DNA from: Stratiolaelaps scimitus
Lineage: Eukaryota > Arthropoda > Arachnida > Mesostigmata > Laelapidae
Direction of reading: 5' to 3'
DNA length: 64,000 nucleotides
Assembly (NCBI GenBank): GCA_019614645.1
Contig: JABWDB010000001.1
Span: forward strand, 27,273,501-27,337,500
Shown: positions 39,036-49,566 of the stretch, in pieces
How positions within the stretch are numbered: position 1 is the first letter of the stretch
Layout: each line of letters starts with the position of its first letter
The notes under the pieces: generated by a model
The model's database searches: none
Seen by the model: the letters and a program-made list of their open reading frames with translations, nothing else
What the model was told of the DNA's origin: nothing
Program-made: the position numbers and the translations under genes

Positions 39036-39236
39036 CGTGAGATCAGATAGTCCGGGATGTAGCCAGTATCGCGAGCTGCTGGCACCACCACGTATTCCGG
39101 CGTCAACCCAAAGGATTGTTTCGATGACGAAAATGTCAAGGACACAGCAAAATGGTAACGATCCTCAAATTGGAGACATCCGCAACGATGAACATTTTTT
39201 TAATTTATCCGCAACTGAAGAACAAAGAAAAAAAAG
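39036..39236 (+). CDS. Candidate internal exon, unknown protein
   Basis: The frame is open from just after an acceptor-like atatcgacag to a donor-like aaaaag|gtgaca at 39236. It translates as RSDSPGCSQYRELLAPP, then RIPASTQRIVSMTKMSRTQQ, NGNDPQIGDIRNDEHFFNLS and ATEEQRKKR. The hydrophilic, Asn/Gln/Asp-rich, Cys-poor composition looks like a disordered region of a real protein rather than chance translation. If the donor is not used, a TGA follows, after which the same frame stays open for 43 more codons in similar style (FEQQINRSDKIKADLHSSSE). I recognise no family. It could be an exon, a pseudogene with one stop, or chance. Neighbouring exons were not identified. Confidence 0.35.
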
Positions 39237-40577
39237 GTGACATTTTCTCCTCGATGACACAAACAATGACAACTCGTTCGAACAGCAGATTAATAGATCA
39301 GATAAGATCAAGGCAGACCTGCACTCGTCTAGCGAGGGAATTCATGAGCTCGATTATTTGCTCACATAAACGGCAAAAGTTGGAAGCTAAGCTAAGTAAT
39401 ACTGAATGATATAATCGTGCCGATACCTACCGTTCTATCTATTTTCCGTCGATATTTTCCAGGCGTTTTTCATGCCCGCTACAGCGATGCCAACGTTTGC
39501 GCGTTACGCTTTCAAGAGGAGATTTGCGAATCTGACGATTCAGCAGTTTTAGAAGTTCGGGCCGCACAGCATCTAGAGATTGAGTTTCTCATAGGCAGAA
39601 TTGAAATTAATCTTCCACTAATTTGATTAACCGCATTTGGTCACATTCAACATTGAGCGCGAACGGTGAAGTGGTGCAATAGCTGTAGCAATGAGAAAAA
39701 CGCTGCAGTGTTCAGTGGCGGGTGCTTCGGCCGTACGAACATATGCTCTCCTCCCGTCTGATAGCGAAAATCTATTATACTGGGCGTCGGCGTGAGGTAA
39801 ACTGCGTGTCGTATACTGCCTGTGTCTCGCGTCCCTACCTCGCTCTCGCTCCCTTTCATGAAGAACGGATTGGCACCCCTACAATGATGTGTACCCACCC
39901 TCCATACTGAGCTTCAGCCCTCTGCGTTAGTCTTATGCGGCGTATCTGAGAGCAGCAGTATCCACCTGCTTACCGAAGCCTCCCAGATTCTTCCGCGAAT
40001 GCGGGGGCCATGACTGAGAGCCGGTCCATTACGGCGGCACTAGCGACAACGCTTCTCGGTGCGGCTACACTTCCCTTTTGCGAAGTGAAGCCCAGCGAAG
40101 CAGCATGCCAAGCAGTTAACACTTAGTATGGCCCATATAACGTGTAATGCTAGAAATACCGACCCGTTCAAGGCTGTACCGTTAACGCTACGTCGTGGGA
40201 GGAGAGAGGTGAGATCGCATTTCTACACAAAGCTCCACTCGTAGACTTAGCTGTTCGGCGAAGAGTCATTCAGGTACAAGTATACGTGCTGGTATATACT
40301 GCGGGTGCCGAACTGGTCGACGACGTCACTGCAAGAAAGCCGCGTTGGCGCCAACCTGCCGGTGACGAGGAGCGGGAATGCAAAAACCGGTTACCATTTC
40401 ACATCGCATAGCGTTTGCAATGGACTACAGCCACAGCTTATGGCCCTCGTTGTAAGCGTCGTTGAGAACCCCTTCATGATCTTACCAGCCCTGTGGGATG
40501 AAGTGGAACTATTATGGTAGAGCGATGAAATTCTAACTGAACTTAATATGCACAATTATATCTACAACACTAATGTA
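39237..40577. other. No gene recognised
   Basis: Apart from the 43-codon continuation noted for the preceding exon, open stretches at 39417-39626 (+), 39647-39910 (both strands) and 40305-40520 (+) have no motif. Confidence 0.3.
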
Positions 40578-40761
40578 CCACAGTGGTGTGCACAAAAGGC
40601 ACCCCTATATTTAAAAAAATCGTTGCAAATAATACACATTTTAGGCATTTATTCTGTATCAGATTAATGTACGTGTCAAATAACATACACACCACTAAGT
40701 ACAGTGCATATGACGTCGCATGCAGCCTGCTACAGTAAGATGTGTCATATTTCGGTTGTGC

Positions 40762-40818
40762 GGTACCGTGGACGTTAAACGTTGGATGAGGTTAGCCCGA
40801 AAAAGTTTAGTTTCGTTT
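40762..40818 (+). mobile_element. SINE family B fragment nested in the Tc1 element
   Basis: The 57-bp insert reads ggtaccgtggacgttaaacg, ttggatgaggttagcccgaa and aaagtttagtttcgttt. It is flanked by identical 14-bp copies of tatttcggttgtgc at 40748-40761 and 40819-40832. Only the last part of the SINE was inserted, the classic outcome of target-primed reverse transcription. The insertion is younger than the Tc1 element it interrupts. Confidence 0.85.
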
Positions 40819-40959
40819 TATTTCGGTTGTGCAAAATGATAACACACGCTCAGTTATCGAGTGTTCTCGCTGAATTAATTCTCGTTTTCTTGTGCTAATC
40901 AATACCATGTGGTCCCGCCCTTGCTATAACTATAACGTCAAAGACTTGGTTTGGCATAC

Positions 40960-41490
40960 TATCACCGAGATTTAGCAGGATCTGGCCGCGGCTCTTTACG
41001 TACATCATGCTAATAACCGTTAAATCCATCTGGTTCGTCCAAATTGAACTCCTTTTCGACACTCAAAATGATCTGAAACAACACAGTACCTTTTAGATAG
41101 ATGTGCACCCGCAAGATACTCTTTAAAAGACGTTGCCCCAATACTCACCAATTTGTTGGCCATATTGTTGCGGCGAAGTTTAATCGGGCAGTCATGTGGC
41201 GTCGTTGAAGACGCGGTCTTGCTTTCATTTGCGCCCGTATGATATGCGGGTTACGCTTAACTATCCTTAAAATTATTGATCTATGAACCGGGAAGGTTGA
41301 ACTCTTGCCTGATTGCTTCACAACTCATGGTGGACGTCTTTTAGACTTATTAGAACCATACGTCGACTGACTGCGTAAATAATTTTTCACTACCCAACGA
41401 CTTCTGCCAATTTCTCTGGCAATTGCAGCCTGGGTCGAAGCGGATCCCATGACAGCACATGCACTACAGCTTGAATGCTCGATACAAACT
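40960..41490 (-). pseudogene. Decayed Tc1-like transposase
   Basis: On the minus strand the N-terminal part reads STQAAIAREIGRSRWVVKNY then LRSQSTYG, matching the Tc1 helix-turn-helix ('s.reIA..igrSr.vV.nyL..p..Yg'). Further on, NPHIIRAQMKARPRLQRRHM and ARLNFAATNMA match the second part of the DNA-binding region ('m...p.l...h...Rl.fA...m'). Near 41050-40990, after frameshifts, EFNLDEPDGFNGY and HDVRKE match the catalytic-domain block 'kKFNlDGPDG..yYwhDlRke'. The C-terminal catalytic region is not recognisable. Stops and at least two frameshifts make it dead. The gene lies antisense to the nested SINE fragment. Confidence 0.8.
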
Positions 41491-41621
41491 GGATTAATTC
41501 GTTTGGTGCATATGTTATTTAACACGTACATTAATCTGATACAGAATGAATGTCTCAAATGTGTATTCTTTGGAACGATTTGTTGAAATATAGGGGTGCG
41601 TTAAGCTTATGCCCAGCACTG

Positions 41622-41957
41622 TATAAACAGAATAGACCAAATCGAGTCTGCATAGTATGATCGCAGATTTGAATTAAGTTATATATATATATGAATATAT
41701 ATATACTACGTGGGCACTGCAAGTATTCACATGAACGCATTGTTTATTCATTGTTTAAGGTATACTTCACGTTCATGGAGGTGTGACCGATCGTTGACCG
41801 GCTCTGTCTTTAATAGTGATCTTTTTGAGATATATTCCAATACCACACGCCATTACCTGGCAGAATTCGATATCTTAGGTGCAGGGTACTAAGCATTTGT
41901 ATCGACATGGCCTCAAGTTGAATGATACTTATAAACAAAATACAAGATCGCTGTACC
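41622..41957. other. No gene recognised
   Basis: A TA-rich patch lies at 41680-41705. Nothing else is recognised. Confidence 0.4.
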
Positions 41958-42440
41958 TTTACTATGTGTTTTAATATATACAATAATTAGTGATGCAGTT
42001 GGAAAGCGGGTGTCGACCGAGACTGTCATGGTCCCATTGGCGAATCTCTTTCCTGCAATGCTAGTCCACGCGAGCTAACCGGGCATACTTGCCATACAAT
42101 GTATGCGAGGGCGTATAAAATCGACACGTCAATGATGAATTGACAGGAGATGGGAGTCTTGTGTTTATGTATACGAAGACCTCCTGAAGACCCTGTCGAA
42201 GCGACCACTCCAGCAGTGATTCGGGGACAAAGCGGCGGACAGGCATTGGCTTTCTCCAGGCCCAAAAGGCGAAGCTGTGACAGAAGAGAATTGACACAGC
42301 GATAGACAAAGTGCACCTTCTCACATTGAATCGAACCGTAGAAGATACCTCTCCATACGTCAATAGACAATGGATAAAATGGTTACCACCGACAGCAGGT
42401 GCAGCATCAACTTCTAGGTTGCCGAACGTCAAAACCTCCG
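41958..42440 (-). repeat. Unclassified dispersed repeat, copy 1 (possible coding relic)
   Basis: The edge at 41958-42022 (gtgttttaatatatacaata, attagtgatgcagttg...gtcgacc) resembles 43271-43334 (gtgttatagcatatacaaga, tttagtgacgcagttg...gtcggcc). On the minus strand both can be read as protein-like strings ending HPLSNCITNYCI here and VLNCVTKSCIC there. Two long minus frames (114 and 123 codons, 42026-42432) cover this copy. I cannot assign the family; a retroelement or receptor-like pseudogene are both possible. Confidence 0.4.
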
Positions 42441-43270
42441 ATTATGCAAGCTCTCCAACAACGTTCAGCAAGTTCTCTACTATGAATACCAGATACTGAT
42501 GAGGGAGGTTTATTCGAAGTGCCATAGTTTCTCAAAGTTTAATCAGCCGAAACGGGAGTTGCGCGAGATAATCATAGATCGATCATACTTGGACATTTTC
42601 ACATGTCATTGATTTCGGAACATCAGCGAACCTTATAGGCTGTATCATGTTGTTGCACTGTACAATGCACGTGTGGATGTACGGCTTATAGTGTGTCCAG
42701 TGTAAGTCAGAACAATAGTGGACGCAGAATTGAGCGCACCATCCGGTCCTGAATCTATTTACAACAGACACGTGTCTAAGGAAATATAGTGCACCGGCGG
42801 CAGAGAGGCAATGCCATCGCCTTCCTCGGGACATTGTCGTCCTCACCCCCCCCCCATAATCCCTAGAAATCCCGCCCTACTGTATGTTTGAATAAATCTT
42901 ATAGAGTTAACATATTTTATATTTTTCTTATTATTTATGAGGAAAGACGGTAATACCTCCCCCGCCTTCTCCACCAGTCCAGGCAGTCCCCTCCAGGCAG
43001 TTATGATATTATAGAACGTCTAACTATATAACAGTTTCAAGTCGACTTGACACTAATTTCACGTCGCCTTTGCCTGTGTGCTTTACAAAGTGAAATAACC
43101 CGCTTCATATCATAGAGAGAGAGTTAGTCGTTCAATATGCAAACCAATACGTAAATTTCTACAATGGACAATCCAACCTAAAACCCTATATTCGTGACGT
43201 ATTGCTTCTAATATTTGAAGCAATGGTTATATTATATATCAACAAAATATATCGTTCAGTTATTGGGCGT
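42441..43270. other. No gene recognised; C9 homopolymer
   Basis: An 87-codon minus frame at 42583-42846 has no motif. A run of nine C lies at about 42846-42854. The rest is unremarkable. Confidence 0.35.
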
Positions 43271-43600
43271 ATTATTTTGTGTTATAGCATATACAAGATT
43301 TAGTGACGCAGTTGAGGACAGCGTCGGCCAAATGACGAAAGGTCCTATTTAGTGATAAAATAGCGATCGTTTTGTGGGATAGGACAGCTACAAGCATGCA
43401 TTAAGCAAGGAGTTTTGATATCGTCCGAATCGCCATGTTGAAGAGGAGGGCGATCGTGTATTAATTGTGGCCAGCATAGGATATAAACGAGAAAATTTTT
43501 TACCTCGTATCTTGAGTTCGGATATCGACAGCTATTAGCAGCCCAGAAGACCAATTTGAAGCTCTTTTACTTCGATAATGCTACGTTCTATACTTCTACC
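43271..43600 (-). repeat. Unclassified dispersed repeat, copy 2
   Basis: This is the diverged partner of the copy at 41958. Further shared traces are ggtccyatt near 43340 versus 42031, and a cccaraag...gaagct block near 43540 versus 42262. The minus strand is open for 69 codons at 43345-43554. Confidence 0.4.
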
Positions 43601-44623
43601 CTGAGTAAGGGAGTGGGTGCAAGTTGTGGGAATTATCCTCGTGGAGTAGCCCGCGTACTCGTATGAGGCCAATCCATTATCTAGACACATGTGGGAAACG
43701 TATCAGAAGCACAGCGATCGCAAAATATGGGTTCGCCAGCTGAAGTCAGTCGACAACAAACGAGTAGTAAACAGTATAGTCTCATGCGGGAAAATATGCT
43801 AAAAAACATAAAACATGAAGATGTTTAGACATACCAAGTAACTTTGTTTTATCCAAAGATCTACAGAGATCTATCCATCTGATTGTGAGCAGGCAATTGT
43901 CCGTAAGAAAGTATATTTTTCCTACATAGGCATATATAATTTAGCGCACCTTGTGAAGCATTTCTATTACTTAATCAAATATAACGTACCAGCGAAGGAT
44001 GTCTGTTGAAGGTGCCCTTATCGTAATGGAATATAGCAATAATACATATGCGTGTATCAAATCGAAGAAATATTATATTATTTTGTGAGTTATCGTAGAT
44101 GTGCTTAGCTACACTTTAAAGATGCTTTTGTACAAACGCTCCACGTTCTTGGCCAGTGGAAATGTTCTGAGTAAACTGATCGGTTCTAATCAAGTGAAAC
44201 AACGAAGATTAATAAGCATGCGACGTACTTCTCGATTTATTTCACGGGGATACATTCTCAATGTTCAATTATGGCTTTAAAAATTCAGAAAATTACTAGA
44301 CCTAATTTGAGACCGATCTAAGCCGGTATAATACCGAAAGTGCTCGATCAACCTGATGGATACCGATCTATCCAGGCGATGCACGACATCTAATGGCACC
44401 TAAGGTGGGCGCTCACGTCGACGACATCCACCGTTCCCTTGTGGACACGGTAAATTCAGAGCGAGTACCCACTTAAGAGGCCTCCAGGAGACAAGCGAAG
44501 ATTAATCGTGGCAGCACACATAAGTCGAAAAATGGATTCAATATAAATGAAGAATATCGCGATCCGAATTAGCGCCACTCGGAATTAGAGAAGACAGACT
44601 TGGACGCTTGGTCACTACGATAC
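43601..44623. other. No gene recognised
   Basis: No open frame of note and no classified repeat. Confidence 0.35.
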
Positions 44624-44748
44624 CTGTTGAAGGCAGAGATGACTGTATTTGCGAATGCGTGGTGTTGCCTGCCGTAACAGTGAGTGGATAAGGACCTTCA
44701 TTTAAAACATATAGGGGACGCTTTCCCGGCTCGTATTTTGATTTTAAT
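44624..44748 (-). CDS. Candidate internal exon, unknown protein
   Basis: On the minus strand a pyrimidine-rich acceptor, ttgtttcacttttag, is followed by 125 bp open in one frame and then a donor-like caacag|gtatcg at 44624/44623. The translation is LKSKYEPGKRPLYVLN, then EGPYPLTVTAGNTTHSQIQS and SLPST. The composition (Pro, Thr, Ser, Tyr, no Cys) is unlike the Cys/Arg-rich chance frames nearby. I recognise no domain. The frame would also read on to a TAA near 44538 if the donor is not used, and upstream for about 29 codons if the acceptor is not used. No partner exons were identified with confidence. Confidence 0.35.
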
Positions 44749-47700
44749 CTAAAAGTGAAACAATGTAATGATATTATATGGAACTGCGAGGTCCTGACAT
44801 GAATATTAAAGACGGTGCCCTTGGCCTGAGGCAAAAGATAGTTGAGAATTCGTTTGAGGGTAGATGAGCTTCTCGTATTTCATGTGCGAATGTGTAAAAG
44901 ACAGCAATAATAGCATCGCCATTAGCTATAGTACTTGCGTCGTTACTGAGGTACTGAAATAGCAGAGCCACATTTATAATGAGTCTCTACACGAACGAGT
45001 CGACAGGCACTCAAGGAAACTGACTCTGAGCTCAAGTATCGTACGCTAAGAGTCAACGACGAGAATCCGCTAATACAAGAGGCCCAAACAGAGTGTGACG
45101 TTTATGCCGCCGCCTAGCTGTACCAGGCAGATTTCTATTATCCAGACAAGTCAGTGATGTTTATTTTATAACCCCAGGCGTGGTGTTGTTATAAATGGTA
45201 TTAACAGGAATCTGACGTCCAGCCCTTTGACACTGGCTTTAGAATTACTGTGTGATCCCATTTCTGTCGCGAAAGTTAGCCGAGTAAAATTAGGGCTGAA
45301 CAGGATGAAATAAAAGGGAAACCCTGTTCAAGATCAGTTCGCCAATATTATTATTATTATTATCCTGCTAGATTCCGCAGTCTATACGTCGGTGTAGCAT
45401 GAGCGGTCATGAAATTTTACGGGCTGAAACCCCCATTACTAGTGAAGTTAAATCTGGCGAACACGGACCATCGGTAACTATTAGGTTAACTATTATATTA
45501 GAAAGCATACAGTCTGGATAAATTCATTTCAATTTTTCATATTCGAATTTCCCTCATAACTACTCTGATAATAATAATAATAATAAGAATAATAATACTG
45601 TTATAATATTGAGGTCAAGATGTAACGCAAATGCTCTCTTTCCATGCTTTGAATGAATCATGTGCGGTAAGGTGCATTGTTGACCCCATTTCGGTTGGGC
45701 ACCCATAACCTGATTAACAACATCACGGTATACTCACCTAACGCCCTGCTGACAACTGCGATGTATTTCGAAATTGTCTATCTGACTGGGTGGATATCCT
45801 TTTCTTAGAGCTCACTTGACAAATCGATTCCATGTAAACTAAAAAAAATCCGTGCTGTTGATCAACTCAGTTGCACGATACCAATGTTATCCAGTTCAAC
45901 GATGTGACAGTTCCTCTTTAGCTATGCTATTCCGTTTGAGTCAAATGAAAGTGTGCTGTGTAAAATCCCGCTTTGCGTTTACACGCACCTGAGTGTCTTG
46001 GGTAGTTACAAACAGTCGCAGATTGATCTGATGTCTAAGTTCAGTATAACTTGCGTAGAGAGTTCCTTCTAATAGAAGACAGGAAAACTGCGTAAAGGAA
46101 ATTGGGATCACTGTCATATTGTAGTTCGTTGAACATCTGCGTTCGCTCCGAAGAGAAACAGGGTAAGATCTCGCATACAACGCGACGCATACAAATGAGC
46201 TATATATATATATATATATATACAACTAAACCTATAGCTCGGTTCCCACACTTTAGTTTAGCTTATACTGGGTGTAATAGCCTCTTTCTGTCGATATTTG
46301 ACCCTCAACCGTCTTCCTTTCCTTGGCAGGTCTCAGTACGGCTGTGTAGATTCGTTTCAACGACCCACTGCGACAGCGGGCTCATGAGCGAGCAATTATA
46401 AAGTTGCCCAACAGTAGGAATAGGCTAACAACTTAACAGGAACGAGCATAACTTAAACCAACGGCAAAACGGACACATCGTGCATGCTTCTATAAATTGA
46501 CGCTAGCCATCTTTTGAAGTGCGTGTTGGGGGACTTCTTATAGGCGCGTCGCAGCCGTTTAGTGTCGCCTCCAAGGTAACAGTTTATGCAACAAGCTCTT
46601 TACGCCACAGACTATTCGGCTCAGTGGGAGAATATGGAATGTTATATCTATAAAAACAAAAAATAGGTTACGCCTCAGTGAGAAAAAAATTCTATATATA
46701 TATATATATAATTTACGGGTTCTCGGTAAGACTGTGCAATATTTTCACCGTGGTTCATTTTTATGGACTAAATTTAAATATCGCTGCTTGTATCCGTTGT
46801 ATGGTTACATCGGAGCTCGGTTGCTTTCGACGATCTGATCCTGGGGGGCTGTAATCATAAAGAATCAACGCGGTCGAAGCTGCAGTTTCCGAGTGGATAT
46901 GCAGTAATCCGCTGAGCCTTCTCCTGATACGCCCACTCCCGTCGGCCGTTTATTCAATGCGGAGCCTTAGAGGCACCTATCTAAAGGAGGGGAGGAAAAT
47001 ATATGTATTGCCGACTGAGTTCCCACGAGCTTCGCTCGCCGTTTTACGAAGATACCTACATCCCTGCGTATCATATATATCTCTATCTACTTTATGGGTA
47101 GAGACGTGGTGGCCTGATTTGCCCATTTAAGTAGGTGGAAGTATGTATTACATGTACCGTCTACTTAACAACTAAATAACAGAATGATAATTTTACACTT
47201 GAATCAGTCAAAGCAATGACCGAGAAATAACTGAGCAAAACTGACGTACAATACCATATTCATTCGTTATACGTACTCTAACTAAATTATATGCATTCGG
47301 TTCATACGCCATATGAGCGTGGTCAGATCAGAACAGCTTCAGAAGAATTCCGTGAGCGAACGGGTTCAATCCAGCTATTGCCATCGTAGTTCCCCTTTGA
47401 AATTCTAAAGAAATATTCCATAAAAGAAACGCAGATGTTACTCAATTATACAATACGCTTGGCTAGCCCTCTCAAGGAATTCTTTGAATTGCCTCTATGA
47501 CATCTAGGGTTCCTCATTTGATCTTCTGCACGACTTACAATATATGTGCATCTGAAAGTGCCCGGTATGCGCGTAACTTGCCTTTTAGCCTGCCTTTTTG
47601 ACGGCAGATCCGGCCTTCCGGCTCCACCCTGTGATGTATGCATTGCGCGAACATGCACGTAACGATTACGTCGCACGCATGCATGCACCCAGCCACACAA

Positions 47701-47817
47701 TCAGGGCGCCAATGTAACGCCGTCCTTCGAACTCCCGTTCGCCCGTGACAAGCGCAACCATTTTTGCATAGATGGGTTTACGTATGTGCGTGTTGCAGCA
47801 CGCGTGGATCGCATCGT
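44749..47817. other. No gene recognised; simple repeats
   Basis: A 65-codon minus frame at 44774-44971 overlaps the candidate exon out of frame. ATT/ATA trinucleotide tracts lie at 45346-45362 and 45567-45598, and (TA)n at 46200-46222 and 46693-46710. A B-box-like cgggttcaatcc near 47360 with an A-box-like gcgtggtcagatcag upstream may be a SINE remnant. Confidence 0.4.
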
Positions 47818-48030
47818 TTAATGCGGCGAGCCTTGGATGGCTGCCTGTCCCTTCTCGCTCATTTCGGGTTCAGATGAGTGACTGGTCATTAGTGGCGACC
47901 CTCTTCGGTGGGGAGAGTGAACACTGGTGGGACTTGCAATAGCCTCTTCTTCCATTTGCAGAGCTGTGGCGATGTGGAATGAGTTATTATTGTCCAGGTG
48001 TATTGGGTTTTCGTAATGGCCTGTAGCCAC
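47818..48030 (-). CDS. Candidate 3'-terminal coding exon, unknown protein
   Basis: The minus-strand frame starts after an acceptor-like gtggctacag (the 10-mer is duplicated here, so two alternative acceptors exist) and ends at TAA (47818-47820). It translates as TGHYENPIHLDNNNSFHIAT, ALQMEEEAIASPTSVHSPHR, RGSPLMTSHSSEPEMSEKGQ and AAIQGSPH. The Ser/Pro/Glu-rich hydrophilic character with a YENP motif would suit the cytoplasmic tail of a membrane protein, but that is inference. There is no Cys, unlike random frames in the region. I recognise no family and found no upstream exon. Confidence 0.35.
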   Translation of the reverse strand: MATGHYENPIHLDNNNSFHIATALQMEEEAIASPTSVHSPHRRGSPLMTSHSSEPEMSEKGQAAIQGSPH

Positions 48031-49534
48031 CTGTAGCCACTTGTCTCAATTGTAATTGGAGTTTTGGCGCATTGAGAGAAGGTTCGATGGTTTGATAATC
48101 AACTGTTATGTTCATTAGCAGTCTCGTTGCCCGCTAATTCAGTCTGTGATTAAATTCAAGTCAAGTAACTCGCACGGTCGACGTTGCTTGCGTTTTGTCC
48201 TCAATTTTGTTACTGAAGTTTAAGCCTTCTAACTAGAGGACGTTAGGGAGCTGGCACCATGCCTTGCTTAGTGACTCTAAGTCTTCCCAGTAAGTTACAT
48301 CTCTCTCTCTCTCTTTCTTGGCTTTTCAATATTCTCTATCTGATTGAATCCGCAACGTTTGGTTGAACATATTAACCATCTCTTCGTTGGATTGCTTTTT
48401 CACCGAAAGCTCTGTTTTCAATTTCTAGATAGCTTCCCTAATTTTGAGAAACTTAGCCAGTAATCTTACAGTTGTGTTCTCTATTTTCCCCATACCCCGT
48501 TATTATACCTAATACAACTTGCTTTGGCTGGAATAGAGGATAATCAGACACAAACGACAGTGGGAGTGCAAATTGTACCTCTACTGATTGACAGCAGTGC
48601 ACCTTCTGAATCATTCGGCTAAATGGTTCGGCTTCGAATTCTATCCTGTCGTCTCTAAGCCCTCACCATTATGCTTTCGATGACAAATCTTACGGGTTCT
48701 ATACGAAGTATGAATCGTTAACTGAGACCAAATCCGAATCGAGAATTCGCCTCTTCTGACTTCTTCATATCTTCGCTGCCAGGTTGCAATTCTCAGCCTC
48801 ACTATGAAATATTTAGTAATATTTAATGGCGAGCTTAGAAGCGATCAGAAATGTTCCTCGCTAGCAATTTGGTTTTAAACTGTGTGTGTGCCAGTAAGCT
48901 CTGTAAGATCAATACTTGGCTAGAACTGAGCTAGCACTCAAGTGGGTCCGCTCTTTTTAGGTCCTAGAAAGGCCTGTTTATTCACCACTGACTTAAAATG
49001 ATTCAGTTTCGCTCGCGTGATATTGCATTGATGGTATGTACCATGGTGATGGATTTTATCTGCAATTAAAAATTTGTTAGTAGTTACAATATATACAATA
49101 CAAGGCTGTACGCAAGCTGTAGCTGTCAAACAAGCGCTTTGATTTCATGCAGCGCCGAAATTTAATAGAAGTCCTTCTACATTATTTCGGCGCCTCAACG
49201 TCATAAAGCTTTGTGATATCTCTTTCTACATTCCATATTAAACCGAAGCGCCGGACAAGGTGTGCGCGGATAACTCACTTGCGCGAAGAATAATATTGCC
49301 AGAATCATAACACTTGGCAAGTTAAAGTCACACGGCATTTTTCTACGTAGCATATTACACCATATTACACGTAGCATATAACACCAAACAACCGATGCGG
49401 CCTAAAAGCAAATATGAAATCTTGGTGCGTCGATCGAGATAGTCCAATATAACCACCACCAGAACTTGATCACTCCACACGATGACCTTCTTTGCGATTG
49501 TTTTCATGGGCGTATTGCTGTGAATATAATTTAT

Positions 49535-49535
<1 letters not shown>
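48031..49535. other. No gene recognised; hairpin at 49152-49193
   Basis: A (CT)n tract lies at 48302-48318. At 49152-49193 gcgccgaaat pairs with atttcggcgc, with an inner tagaag/cttcta stem, giving a 42-nt hairpin. At 49345-49383 acgtagcatattacac is partly duplicated. No coding region is recognised. Confidence 0.5.

Positions 49536-49564
<29 letters not shown>
49536..49564. repeat. (TA)n microsatellite
   Basis: About 28 bp of TA repeat. Confidence 0.9.

Positions 49565-49566
<2 letters not shown>

Larger units (their letters stand above)
40578..41621. mobile_element. Tc1-like DNA transposon with ~110-bp terminal inverted repeats
   Basis: The left end (from about 40581, cagtggtgtgcac...) matches the reverse complement of the right end (cagtgctgggcataag..., ending 41621) over about 110 bp. 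Shared blocks include gcacccctatattt, aatacacattt, attctgtatcagattaatgt and acgtgt. The right end abuts a TA, and a TA lies at 40576-40577 on the left, as expected for Tc1 insertion into TA. The interior holds a broken minus-strand transposase and a nested SINE fragment. At about 1.04 kb the element is shorter than intact Tc1-like elements. Confidence 0.85.
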
